Origin: Zygnema cylindricum
Lineage: Eukaryota > Streptophyta > Zygnematophyceae > Zygnematales > Zygnemataceae
DNA: 64,000 nt
Reading direction: 5' to 3'
Assembly (NCBI GenBank): GCA_037447655.1
Contig: JBBHKE010000336.1
Coordinates: 34,182-98,181 of the forward strand
The translations under genes and the position numbers were made by a program. Of the stretch, positions 10,992 to 22,033 are shown in pieces (position 1 is the stretch's first letter; every line of letters begins with the position of its first letter). The notes beneath the pieces were generated by a model, which was given only the letters and a program-made list of their open reading frames with translations, had not been told where the DNA came from and did no database searches.

Positions 10992-12436
10992 TAGTTTGCA
11001 AAAACAAAGGCTCCAATAGGGGAACTTAAAGCCCTTGTACCATCTTGTTATTTAAAAGTGCATAGTCTCAAGGAAGAGAAAATTGTAATGGCATACCATG
11101 CGACACATTTGGTGACTTTAACGGAAAAAACGTACCTTCTAGTGTTGCTCGAAAAATCGGTGAAATGAAGGTTCAACTTGGTTCAGCCAACCAATCATAT
11201 GTGTGTTATCAAGAATATAAGTCAATAACAACTTCGGAAAAACGACAGGTGATAAGCTTAAAGCCTAGTTGGTGAAGTATAACAATTAAAAAGGCTCCTA
11301 GTAGTGAACCTCGCGAGTATGAGTTACCGAATTTAATTGGCAACGTCTCAAAATGGGCCTCCGATTAGATAAAATAAGGAGTTAGAATTTCAGTAAAAAA
11401 CATAAACAAAAGGGAAAACCCGTTAGTTTCAAAGAGGGCAAGTTAGAGCTTGCAAAAAATGGCATATAATCTATGGTGTCAAAAGCATTGGCAATGACGA
11501 ATTGGAGAACCACCTAATTTGAATGCAAGCTACAAATTGCCCGTAAATCGTGGACAACCACCTCATAACCTCTCCGAATGCGAGACCAAACTGTTACATG
11601 GAAAAATTACCATGGAAAGCCCCATTATACGTTGTTAACACGCTGATCTAAGTATCATTAAAACCTAATGTTCAAAAACAAAATTCGTCACTTGAATTCA
11701 TGACAAGTGTGGACGTTACATTATTATTGTTATGTTATCGACGTCATAAGTATTATTGACACTTTCGACATCACTAATTTCGGAACTTTCTGCCATAACT
11801 TCTTTATCTTATTGTCTTGTCTTTTCTTTCTTGACTTGTCACCAAGTTCCTCACGAAAGCATCTAAAACCTTTATTATTTTTAAAAATCTTTGTTTTCAA
11901 TCTGTTTTTTCAAGAGTGAGTGGGGAGATGCAGTGGGAGAGAGAGAAGGCGAGGTGATAGTAGTGCAAAATCTTTGCAAATGACATTATAGAAGTTATGT
12001 GAAACCAAAACAATGAAAACTCCTATCTCTTAATCCGAAGTTTAAAGTTTAAAAATAAAAAATAAAAATTGCCTTAGGTTCAAATGACAGACTATGGAGT
12101 AGTTATATTATTGAATAGAAACCTATACAACTTCTTACTTTGATTATGCGCCCTAAATAGTCAGAAGAATCGTTTATAATTTTTTACAAAGTAATTATAT
12201 GTTTTGGACATTAGATGAACATATGAATTATTGATAAAAATCAATTATTGATATTATTTAAATAACAATTATAGAGACAATAAAGAAGCTTATTTCCTTG
12301 CTGGGAATAAACCCCAAATCTAGATAAACGTGACAATTTTAGTCAACACACATTTTAAGTAGAATGCATTAAAATAGAATAGATTCTAACAATATACAGT
12401 TTGATATAAATACAGTATGCACTTAATTTTATTGTC
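10992..12436. other. No recognisable gene
   Basis: AT-rich sequence without ORFs above 70 codons, LTR ends or terminal repeats that I can define. Confidence 0.4.
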
Positions 12437-12439
12437 TTA

Positions 12440-12985
12440 GGGTGCGTCTCTATGTGCATAAGTAAGGGTTTTTTTCTGTCGTTTTCCTGTAAAACTTAGA
12501 GCCGTACCGCGTAAGTTTCATTTTGCGTCATCATCGAATTTAAAATGTACTACACGTTGTCGTCTTGTGTTTTTCGACCCACTTCGACGACAAAAAACGT
12601 CATCTTCAACCTTATCTTTAAAATACAGGGGCGATGTGTTTTAAAATTAGGGATTTTAGATAAACAAATAGGAACACGTATTCGCACGTGTAATCTTTTG
12701 TTCAAAAACTTCAAACGAATTCAAGCGACGTGGAAGTGTACACGATTCGCTATGTTTTGTCCGTTTTTGTCTAATACGACAAAGAGAAGTACACAGTTTG
12801 TTTTGTTTTGTCCGTTTCCATCCGGTACGGATTTTTTTTTTGCAGGGGTCTCAAGGTTCCGATGCCATTTCACGTCGAGCCGACAATAGACGCAAAGTCA
12901 AAACGCATCTTCTTCAACCGTGAAACGGCACAGGCTGGAGGGCGGTAGGTCTACAATGTCACGAAAAGTCACGCGACGTCACAAG
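12440..12985. mobile_element. Harbinger-like MITE, copy cut by assembly gap
   Basis: Begins TTA|GGGTGCGTCTCTATGTGCATAAG and runs alongside the complete element at 21051-21990 (AAGTAAGGGTTTTTTTC, CATTTTGCGTCATC). The right end is lost at the N gap. Confidence 0.55.
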
Positions 12986-12995
12986 NNNNNNNNNN
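12986..12995. other. Assembly gap (10 N)
   Basis: Ten N characters. The real gap length is unknown, and sequence character changes across it. Confidence 0.98.
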
Positions 12996-13403
12996 AATTG
13001 TTGCGGTATTAGTTCACCGGCTAGTACGTGGTGTAACGTATCACACCAATTTGGATTACTTCTTGGCGACGATCAGTAAGTGATCGTGTTTATCACTTCC
13101 TGCCACATGAACTGCCCTCAATTCTTTGGTAAAGGGATAGGAGATAATTAACTTGGTTAAGTCTTTTTCTTAGTCTTGGTCTTCCGTTCTCAGTAATGGG
13201 CAGGTTTCAATATATAGTTAGCTATATAACGACCTGAAAGTTTCATTAAACACGTCGGGTGTGGAAAGTGTTTGATGTTTATCTGTCTTTAAAAAGTTGA
13301 CAGGGAAATGGTTTCTTAACTCCCGTCAAGTACACCGTCCTTCACTATTTGTGCTAGTGAATGACTAGCAGCGGTTCTTCATTAGGTTTAACCACACTAT
13401 GCA

Positions 13404-13628
13404 ATGTGGTGCATGATCGGCCACTTGATTATGGCGTTGTTAACACTAATTTATGACTTTGGACCAGAAAATCAGTCACTAGAATCAAGACTGATTATAT
13501 TAACTCAATGGGCGGTCTGTCTTGTATGGGTGTCTTGTATGTTTTTATTAGTGTACTTAATCTTGCAAAGGGTGTGGCCCATTCTCAACCGTTTAACAAA
13601 TCAACGTCAAGGAAGAAACAATTATTGA
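13404..13628 (+). CDS. Hypothetical 74-residue membrane-like ORF
   Basis: The ORF has a short hydrophobic stretch near residues 6-18 and a long one near residues 30-54 (LTQWAVCLVWVSCMFLLVYL), followed by a basic tail (NQRQGRNNY). It is the only ORF of note between the N gap and the minisatellite, and this kilobase lacks the MITE-type sequence of its neighbours. I recognise no family. It may be a chance ORF. Confidence 0.2.
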   Translation: MWCMIGHLIMALLTLIYDFGPENQSLESRLIILTQWAVCLVWVSCMFLLVYLILQRVWPILNRLTNQRQGRNNY

Positions 13629-14099
13629 CATTTATGTTGTTTTAGATTCGAGGGGTACAATCTAAGGACACCGATATAGTTTGTCATTGATGCTGATAAC
13701 GACTCACTGTGTTAATTATTGAGATTTACTACCAGAGGCTGGATGCTCAAACTGGTTAAAGCTCCCTCATCGTCATTCTAAACAATCTAATGCTACTCCA
13801 ATCAGGTTTTCAAGCCCCAATCAGTGACTTGTAGCGATGATAAAATAACTTTTAGTCGCCATCATTTGTTCCTTCTGAAATCTGCCAGGGATGGTATTTC
13901 ATTGCTGTAGGACGTGAATTGAATTTTATTTCTACTATTTACCTGCTCACTGGTCTAAAATTGCCGCAGTTAATCGCTGGGTCAGAAGCCGAGATCCCTG
14001 ATGCACGGAATATGTCGGCGAACTTAGATCAAAAATGTGAAAACGGGTGCGCACAAGTATTACGCGCTTTTTAAAAACAGCTGCGAGAAGCTAGAAGAC
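13629..14099. other. No recognisable gene
   Basis: Balanced-composition DNA between the short ORF and the minisatellite, with no motif I can assign. Confidence 0.4.
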
Positions 14100-16155
14100 A
14101 AAAAAAAACTTCTACTTTGAGGCGAAGTTCTAAGATGATAAGAAAGAAGAAAAGACGAAGAAAAGACAAAACACAGAAGACAAGAAGGAGAAATGACAGC
14201 AGAAAAGACAAAACAAGGAAACGACAACAGAGAGAAGAGAAAGTAAAGAAAATACAACAGAAAAGACAAAATAAAGCAACGACAACAGAGAGGATATACA
14301 TAAAAGACAATTCGGAGAGAACACAAGACACAAAAGACAACACAGAAAAGACAATACAGAGGAGAAACAAAATAATTGACAAAGAAAAGACAAAATATAT
14401 AAAAGACAACAGAGAAAAGACAAACCAAAGGAAAGACAAAACAGTAAAAAAGACAACAGAGAAAATGAAAGAGGATAGACAAAACAGAGAAGAATAAACG
14501 GATAAAAGACAAGATATAAAAAGACAACACAGAAAAGACAAAACACAGAAAAACATAGAAAAGACAATATGGAAAAGGCAAAAGAGAGGAAAGACAAAAA
14601 ACACAGAAAAGATAACACGGACGATCCAAAAGTAGAAAAGACAAAATAAAGGAATAACCAAACGCAAAAAAGGAACCAGAGAAAAGACAAAAACTGGAAA
14701 GACAAAATACATACAAGACAAAACAGAGAAAATACTAAATCAAGAAAAGGCAAAACAGAGAAAATACTAAATCAAGAAAAGGCAAAACAGAGAAAAGACG
14801 AACCAAAGAAAACACAAAAACAGAAAGAAACAATACGCAGAAAAGACAAAACCACAAAAAGACAAAAGACAAAACATAGATGTAAAAACAGGGACAAAAA
14901 AAAAGAGAAAAGAAAAAAAACAAGAAAGATAAGAAATAAAAAACACAAAAGACAACATAGAAAAGACAAAACACATAGACATGTCACAGAAAAGACAAAC
15001 GGAAAAGACAAATTAAAGAAAAGGAAACATAAAAGACAAAACAGAAAAAGGACAAACCGAAGAAAAGTCAAAGCCCTCAAAGAGAAAAAACAGAGAAGAA
15101 CAAAATCAGAATAGACAGAACAGAGAAAGACATCAGAGAAAAGAAAAAAAAAGAAAGACAACACAGAAAAGACAAAATACATGAAAGACAAAACATAGAG
15201 AAGATAAAATAACAAGGATGACAGACGCAGAAAGACAAAATACTGAAAAGACGAATAACAGAAACAGACAAAATAGACAAAAGTCAAAAGGTAAAATACA
15301 AGAGTGAAAGCCAAAATGGAGAAAAAAAAGGAAAAAGACAAAGTAGGCAAAAGATAAAAGAAAAAAAACAGAAAAGAAAAGACAAAACAAATAAAAGACA
15401 AAAACAGAAAAGACAAAATATAAGAAAGACAAAATACAGAAAAGACCACAGAAAAGAGAGAATGTAGAAATGATAAAATAGAGAAAAGAAAAAAAGAGAG
15501 GAAAGACAAACACACATGAAAGACAAAAATTGAAAAGACAAGACAGAGAAAGGACAACAGAGAAAAGACAAACCTCAAAAAAGACAAAAGAAAGAATACA
15601 ACAAGGGAAAAGACGGCAGAGAAAAGGCACATGAGGGAAAAGACAAAAGCAAAATGCATAAAAGACAAAAGAGATGGAAGACAAAACGCAGAAAAGACAA
15701 AAACGGAGAAGAAAACTTTCAAAGGACAAAATACAGAAAAGACAAAATACATAAATGACGAAAGAGAAAAGAAAAAATCCGAAAAGACAACATAGAAAAG
15801 ACAAAATGGGGAAAAAGAATAAACGGAAAAGATGAAACACAAAAATGACAGAACAGATTAAAGACAAAACAGATAAAAGACAAAACTGATTAAAGACAAA
15901 ACATGTAAACGACGGAAGAAATAAAGAAGGCCAAACACAGAAAAGACAACAGAGAAATGACAAAACTCGGAAAGGACAAAACGCAAAAACTACAAAACGA
16001 GAAAAGACAAAAAAAGGACGAAACAGAAAATTTAAAAGAAAAATGACAAAACAAGGAAAATACAAAACAGAAAAAAGACAAAAAAAAACAAAAGACAAAC
16101 TACATAAAAGACATGATGTGTACAAAAGACAAAAGTCAGAAATTACAACATAGGT
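14100..16155 (+). repeat. 2 kb degenerate purine minisatellite (AGAAAAGACAAAAC type)
   Basis: Built from 9-18 base variants of ACAGAGAAAAGACAAAAC repeated more than a hundred times. The plus strand is almost all A, G and C with very little T. The long Phe/Leu/Cys/Ser ORFs on the minus strand are translations of this repeat, not genes. A local direct duplication (AAATACTAAATCAAGAAAAG) occurs at about 14730-14785. Confidence 0.9.
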
Positions 16156-16454
16156 AGAAGGCAAAATAAATAGGGAATTGCTAATCGCAGAGACGATTTT
16201 TGCTGCGCGCAGGTAGTTGTCAGAAATTATACATTTGAAGTACAATTTCGTACAGGATACGTACCTTTAATTTCAGATCTGACGGTCAATCCGTCGAACA
16301 ACTTTGACTGGCGGAATATTGTACCGGCGGTTAAAAAAGTGTCGCACTTGCAAACGTCGACCGTCATAAGAAAAATGGAATTTCACACGGCCGGCGAAGT
16401 TCTACTGTAACCAAACTGCGGCAGCCACATATAAATAAAATGGCTGCGCGCAGA

Positions 16455-17086
16455 TAGTTTACTGCAAAAATGAAATCAACTCGCGAACCGTTACATTGAA
16501 CTTGGACACATATTAAAGGACGACGTACATTTTTTTCCTCAAATAGGATACATGATTTTAATTTTTCCTTGACGTTAATTAAGGTACCGTACAATATAGC
16601 GTAAAGGACGAATTACAATAATATCTAAATAATGTGGTGTACGGTCGATGTCAGACCGTACACAAATGTACCTTTTCAAGTGAAAATTTTACAAAAAATG
16701 AGTTAAATCAGACGCGCACGCATGGGATCGTGCGCTAAAAAACCGGGATTGTTTTGACACGTAAATTAGTCTTACATGTACGGATATTAAAATTTCACGA
16801 CGGCGTACGATTTTTAATATTTTGTACGGATACATATATTAATGTATATAATCGTACAGCGAATATTCCATTTTTGCTGTTCCCAAATTAGCATAAACGC
16901 CGAAATTAGAATACACCTTTTAAAAAAAAAAAAAAAAATCTTAATTAGCGTCAATGACGGTATATTTATTTCCACACTATTTAAACTTTGACACTAATAA
17001 CGATGCGCGGTGTAGTTTACTGCAAAAATGAAATCAACTCGCGAACCGTTACATTGAACTTGGACACATATTAAAGGACGACGTAC
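16455..17086 (+). repeat. 74-bp direct repeat flanking a nested MITE
   Basis: The segment TAGTTTACTGCAAAAATG...GACGTAC occurs at 16455-16528 and again at 17013-17086, either side of the left family 2 MITE. It is too long for a target duplication and suggests local gene conversion or duplication. Confidence 0.8.
16529..17012 (-). mobile_element. Family 2 MITE in left arm, truncated
   Basis: Inverted copy of 17257-17791 with only one intact end (ATAACGATGCGCGGTG then TA). It lacks about 55 terminal bases at its left end. Confidence 0.75.
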
Positions 17087-17187
17087 AACATGTGTAAACT
17101 CGCACGAAACCAAATAAACTTCGTACAAAATAAAAATGCGTACCCAACTACCCGCGTATAAATATCGAAAAAACTAAAATGACACGT

Positions 17188-17211
17188 CGTCACGTCCACG
17201 GTGGACGTGAC
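17188..17211. repeat. Short palindrome at the centre of the foldback element
   Basis: CGTCACGTCCACGGTGGACG is a near-perfect inverted repeat in the non-paired spacer between the arms and would form the loop-proximal hairpin. Confidence 0.6.
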
Positions 17212-17256
17212 AACGAGTTGATTTCATTTTTGCGGCTAACGTGAAGTGATAAACTA

Positions 17257-17791
17257 CCCGCGCATCGTTATTAGTGTCAAAGTTTAAATAGTGTGGAAGT
17301 AAAAATACCGTCATTGACACTAATTAAAAAAAAAAAAAAAAATTAAAAGGTGTATTCTAATTTCGGCGTTTATGCTAATTTGGGAACAGCAAAAATGGAA
17401 TATTCGCTGTACGATTATATACATTAATATATGTATTCGTACTAAATATTGAAAATCGTACGCCGTCGTGAAATTTTAATATCCGTACATGTGAGACTAA
17501 TTTACGTGTCAGAACAATCCCGTTTTTTTAGCGCACGATCCCATGCGTGCGCGTCTGATTTAACTCATTTTTTGTAAAATTTTCACTTGAAAAGTTACAT
17601 TTGTGTACGGTCTGACATCGACCGTACACCACATTATTTAGATATTATTGTAATTCGTCCTTTACGCTATTTTGTACGGTACCTTAATTAACGTCAAGGA
17701 AAATTTAAAATCATGTATCCTATTTGAGGAAAAAAATCAAAATTTTAAGAACCCAAACTAGTGTCGTTGACACTAATAACGATGCGCGGTG
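17257..17791 (+). mobile_element. Family 2 Tc1/mariner-like MITE (535 bp)
   Basis: Ends CCCGCGCATCGTTATTAGTG and CACTAATAACGATGCGCGGTG, each flanked by TA (17255-17256 and 17792-17793). The uninterrupted site is preserved in the opposite foldback arm and confirms a TA insertion site. Interior similar to 18034-18650. Confidence 0.8.
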
Positions 17792-18033
17792 TACCTGCGC
17801 GCAGCCATTATATTTATATGTGGCTGCCGCAATTTGGTTACAGTAAAACTGCGCCGGCCGTGTGAATTTTTTTTTTTTTATGACGGTCGACGTTTGCAAG
17901 CGCGACACTTTTTTAACCGCCGGTACAATAATCTGCCAGTCAAAGTTGTTCGACGGATTGACCGTCAGATATGAAATAAAAGGTACGTATCCTGTACGAA
18001 ATTGTACTTCAAATGTACAATTTCTAACAACTA

Positions 18034-18650
18034 CACCGCGAATCGTAATTAGAGTAAATTACTCTAATTCGGTCGCTCGAAATTTCGACTCTATGACATC
18101 AAATAGAGTAAATGATTCTAATTTGTTCATTATTCTAATTTAGGTAAGTTTAATTAGCGTATCAGAATTGTAATATAGGTTCATTTTAAATAGTGTGGAG
18201 TACGGACGATGTTCGACCGTGCAAAACTGTACTTTTTAAAGTAAAAAAGTACAAATAATGATTTAATACAATCGCGCTCACACGTGAAATCGGATTAAGC
18301 GAAAAATCAATCACATCGAAAAAAAAGCCGTTCGCATAACTCTCGTCCGTCGACAGCATCGTCGTCAGTGTGAACATTAACTGACATTCAGCGCGACAAA
18401 TAATTCTAGCGTCATAATGACGTCAAAACTATACGGAGTGACAGATTTTGTACGTCTACGTAATTTAGTGTTTATAATTTCAGCGCGGATATTTATTGAG
18501 GACATAACCCAATATAGAGTACTTAAATAAATTAGAGTAAACTTCGACTGTGAAAAAGTTCTATCACATAAATTAGAGTTCATTACTCTAATTGTTTTTT
18601 TTTGTTTTTTTACTCTAATTTTTTCATTACTCTAACTACGATTCGCGGTG
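18034..18650 (+). mobile_element. Family 2 Tc1/mariner-like MITE, complete (617 bp)
   Basis: Ends CACCGCGAATCGTAATTAGAG and CTAACTACGATTCGCGGTG. TA at 18032-18033 and 18651-18652. The matching left foldback arm (about 16210-16220) shows the empty site with one TA, giving direct evidence of a 2-bp TA duplication. No transposase ORF. Confidence 0.85.
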
Positions 18651-18765
18651 TACCTGCGCGCAGCAAAAATCGCCTCTGCGATTAGCAATTCCCAATAAAT
18701 AATAGTCGCGGGCGACTCGGTGCTTTGCCCTTTGGTTGCCAAGGGCCTTCCGTTTTTATACAGTA

Positions 18766-18964
18766 CACCGCGAATCGTTATTAGCGTTGAGAAATTATTA
18801 GTGTAAAGAAAAAATTAGCGTCATTCATTCTAATTTAGTACCAGGAGACGTGGCAGATTATGGTTCACGTCCTTAAATAGTGTAGTTTATTCTATTTAAG
18901 GTATTAATGTCAACATTTTGAGGTGCCGATATAGAGTTCATAACGCTAATAACGATTGGCGGTG
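18766..18964. mobile_element. Tc1/mariner-like MITE (199 bp)
   Basis: Ends CACCGCGAATCGTTATTAGCG and CGCTAATAACGATTGGCGGTG bordered by TA. It shares its right TA with the next MITE, so the two are back to back. Confidence 0.75.
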
Positions 18965-18966
18965 TA

Positions 18967-19182
18967 CACCGTGCACCGCTTTTAGCGTTAATATCTTTTT
19001 CGCCTCAAAAACACATTTTCTCCGTATACACTTGTCCGATTTTCAGACGGAGACCGACAATCGGAAGGTGAGAATCTTACCTTTCAATCGCAACCGTCAT
19101 ATCTAAAATCTGACATGTGTGTACGTAGAAAAGACGCTTTCAGCGGCAAAAAAAACATTAACCCTAATAACGATTCACGGTG
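18967..19182. mobile_element. Tc1/mariner-like MITE, family 1 (216 bp)
   Basis: Ends CACCGTGCACCGCTTTTAGCG and CCTAATAACGATTCACGGTG bordered by TA on both sides. Interior closely matches the MITE at 8034-8251. Confidence 0.8.
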
Positions 19183-19274
19183 TACCATGTAACGGCGGTT
19201 TTTGCGGTTTCGATATTGTCGGCCCTTTGTGCGGGTTCCAAACGATACATTCTGTTGGCGGTACGACAAAATAG

Positions 19275-20094
19275 TAGTGTTGTGTATCGGTAAAAAACTT
19301 ATCGCGATAACACCGATACCGATAGTTATCGTTATCGAACGGTCAGCGGTCCCGATATATTTGTACTTTCTGTACTTTCTGTCCGGAATGCTTTCTGTCC
19401 GGTAAACTGAACGGAAATTTACGTGAAATGTACGGCTTTTTACGGGAAATGTACGGAATTTGACGAAAAAATACGTTGCACTTTGTAGTACTTTTTGGGC
19501 GGTTAACTGTACATAAATTTGACAGGAATGTACGAAATTGTACCGATAAACTGATTATCATGAAACGGTAAAAAGACGGCGGACTCAAAGTACAACGATG
19601 CAGAATAACATTATGCGCGCGGCTAGAATCGAACGGACGACATTCAATGATAAAATAAGAGCGGACGGTCAGCGTGAGCGCCGACATCTCAGAATGGCTT
19701 TTTTGGCGGCTTTGGCCAAAAAAGTCGACGGATTGACACGTGGCAGGTTTGTAGTGGATCTCAAAAAATAAAGGGACAAAGCCACGGCGTCGGATGTGGA
19801 AGGTACATCGCTTTAACTGGAGCCGTACTAAAGCCGTACATATATTATGCCGGCTACTGTCGGGGGAATAAGACGTACATATGAGTGTACATGCCGTACA
19901 TTTATCTGTACGGTTCGTACAGTTATCGCCGATAGTTATCTTTATCGGCATTATCGCCGATAAGTAGCCGATATTATCGGCTGCTTATCGGCGATAAGAC
20001 CGATAGCGATATATTGTACCAATATATCGATTATCGGGTCCCCGAAAATGGCCCATATCGGTTATCGGAAAATCCTTACCGATACACAACACTA
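19275..20094. mobile_element. hAT-type MITE (820 bp)
   Basis: Terminal inverted repeats TAGTGTTGTGTATCGGTAA and TTACCGATACACAACACTA with an exact 8-bp TSD CAAAATAG (19267-19274 and 20095-20102). Subterminal regions are full of ATCGG/CCGAT and GATAA steps, typical of hAT MITEs. The minus-strand ORF at 19343-19951 (202 codons) lies wholly inside, shows no transposase motifs and is probably fortuitous. The interior shares blocks with Copia LTRs (see findings). Confidence 0.85.
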
Positions 20095-20497
20095 CAAAAT
20101 AGATTCAGCCGCAAGGTTTGTAGGTTGTCGGTTTGTATTCTCGCGTCGACGGCGGTTTCTGGGTGTTCCAAACGATACATTATGCTGGCGGTACGGCAAA
20201 TGTGTCGTTAAGTGTGTACTTTGGAAGTTAGGCATCCTGGTCAGAGGTCGCAAACGGTCAACCGTAACCGTGTTCGACCATTAACCGACCGCCCGCGCCG
20301 GTTGCGGAACGGATTCGGTTGCCAAATCTGTGAGGTCGGGCGGATTCGGGCGGTTTATTCACCGAAAAAAAAAAAAAACGGTTACGGTTGGTCAACCAAA
20401 AAACTTTTTTTTTCCAACATTATTGTACTTTGTACTTTCAAAATCGTGGAAGTACGTGACATCATGATTAGAGTCGCAAATCTGACACGTTACTAAC

Positions 20498-20954
20498 CAT
20501 AGTTCAAAAGTAGGTGAAAGTACGCCCATACAATATGCCTATTGTACGCAAAAAATACAATATACCCTTAAGACCCATATTGTATTGGCCGCAAAATTAA
20601 GTAAAATAGTAACAGGGTTGAGTTGCACATGGATCGATAGAGAATTAAACGTCATGTCTAAATTTGAAAAAAAAATCGGACAAAAAAATATTTTTTTGTG
20701 AGTTTTGAGCGACTTTTTATTTAAACCCTCAGATTTTGAGAATCTGACGGTCGTTGATCAAAGTGGCGATCTAAGAAGATCACTTAAAAAGCCCATAACA
20801 CAACTTACGATATGACTATCGTCAGATTTGGACGATCGAACGGTCGTTGATCAAAGTAGTGATTTAAGAAGATCACAAGAAAAGCACATAACACAACTTA
20901 CGATAAAGGCGCCCACAGAAGGCCTATAATAGAAACGCCTACTTTTGAACTATG
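20498..20954. mobile_element. hAT-like MITE, CATAGTT family, copy 3 (457 bp)
   Basis: Ends CATAGTTCAAAAGTAGG and CCTACTTTTGAACTATG. Exact 8-bp TSD TTACTAAC (20490-20497 and 20955-20962). Full-length relative of copy 1. Confidence 0.85.
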
Positions 20955-21050
20955 TTACTAACACTATTCATTTCGCGAATCTTACAAAAAGATAAGGGGC
21001 GCAAAGTACGTGACACCATGATTAGGGTCGCAAATCTGACACAATACTAA

Positions 21051-21990
21051 GGGTGTGTGCCCATGTACTCAAGTAAGGGTTTTTTCTCGTCGTTTTCACT
21101 GAAATTTACGCTGTACGAAAAATGGGCAAAAACTAAAGTACATTTTGCGTCATCTTGGAACTTGGAGAGTACATCATTTGGCATTATTATCAACGCGACT
21201 CACTTCCACGTCACGCCAGCTCATCTTCACACTTATACTGGAATCAAACCGCGATCTGATTTTAACCAGAATAACACCCCATTGACGAATAGAAAGCCAG
21301 TATTGCACGCGTGAAACGTCTTCGAAAATTTTTGAACGACGAAGAGTACACGCTATTTTTTTACATACTCGTCACGCCATGTACGTACAAAAATGACAAG
21401 CATGTACGGAAAAAAAAACGTTGGGGTCGCGGACCTCCACTTTCATTTATAGGTCCTTTGCAAAAATTTACTACGTCCTCGTCTCTCCCCAACTTTTTCA
21501 TTCCACCGCTCCTCTTTCTCTCATCTCTAAATGAAATGCAGCAATAATAATATGAAATGAAAGATATATATTTTTCCTTTTAAAAAAAAAAAAATGATCT
21601 CATTTTGATGACATATCGAATGATAAAAGGTGAGAAAAAGAAATCGGGAAGTCATGGCGGAAAGTTTACGTGTTCGTGACGTCATAAGGTATCATGACTT
21701 CGCAATGTCACAAAACCCTAAATATCTACAATGTGACAAAAAACTCGACGTCTACAACCGTCGCCGCTTTTGTAGACGTCACTAATTTTCGTAGTCGCGT
21801 ACATTTCGTTTCGTACTATCGTAGATTCGTAGGCTGTCGCACATTTTGTAAACGTCTACAACTGTCACATATTTGAAGTAATGAAGGCGCAAGTAATGAT
21901 TGACATAGGAACACTTTGAAAGTACATCGTAAAATATGCGCTAAAATCCAGAGTAACATTTCAAAGTTTCGGTTACATGGACACACACCC
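21051..21990. mobile_element. Harbinger-like non-autonomous element (940 bp)
   Basis: Terminal inverted repeats GGGTGTGTGCCCATGTA and TACATGGACACACACCC flanked by TAA (21048-21050 and 21991-21993). The empty-site sequence is visible in the neighbouring tandem unit with a single TAA, which fits the 3-bp TWA duplication of PIF/Harbinger elements. No transposase domain is seen; ORFs inside are short. Confidence 0.75.
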
Positions 21991-22033
21991 TAACACTATT
22001 CGTTTCGCGAATCTTACAAAAAGATAAGGGTCG

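Larger units (their letters stand above)
16173..18693. mobile_element. Composite foldback (palindromic) element with nested MITEs
   Basis: The outer ends are inverted repeats beginning GGGAATTGCTAATCGCAG (16173) and ending CTGCGATTAGCAATTCCC (18693), flanked by an 8-bp duplication AATAAATA (16165-16172 and 18694-18701). Outer arms of about 300 bp (16173-16482 against 17215-17255 plus 17794-18031 plus 18653-18693) are interrupted by three TA-flanked MITEs. Two of those are themselves inverted copies, so the whole 2.5 kb folds on itself. No transposase is visible. The AT-rich TSD is weaker evidence than a complex one. Confidence 0.8.
20451..22032 (+). repeat. Tandem ~90-bp unit, each copy hosting a different transposon
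   Basis: Unit 1 is 20451-20497 plus 20963-21004; unit 2 is 21005-21050 plus 21991-22032. Both read AGTACGTGACA..CATGATTAG...CTGACAC...CTAACACTATTC...AAGATAAGGG. They are interrupted by the MITE at 20498 and the element at 21051 respectively. Confidence 0.75.

Noticed and set aside
14100-16155. CRISPR-like array
   Set aside because: No constant repeat/spacer alternation; degenerate minisatellite in a eukaryotic context.
14060-16245. Several long minus-strand ORFs (up to 370 codons) rich in Phe, Leu, Ser and Cys, like membrane proteins
   Set aside because: They are translations of the AGAAAAGACAAAAC minisatellite in all three frames, with no domain.
19343-19951. 202-codon minus-strand ORF as a possible transposase
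   Set aside because: It lies in a hAT MITE, shows no transposase motif, and its sequence is shared with LTR promoter regions.
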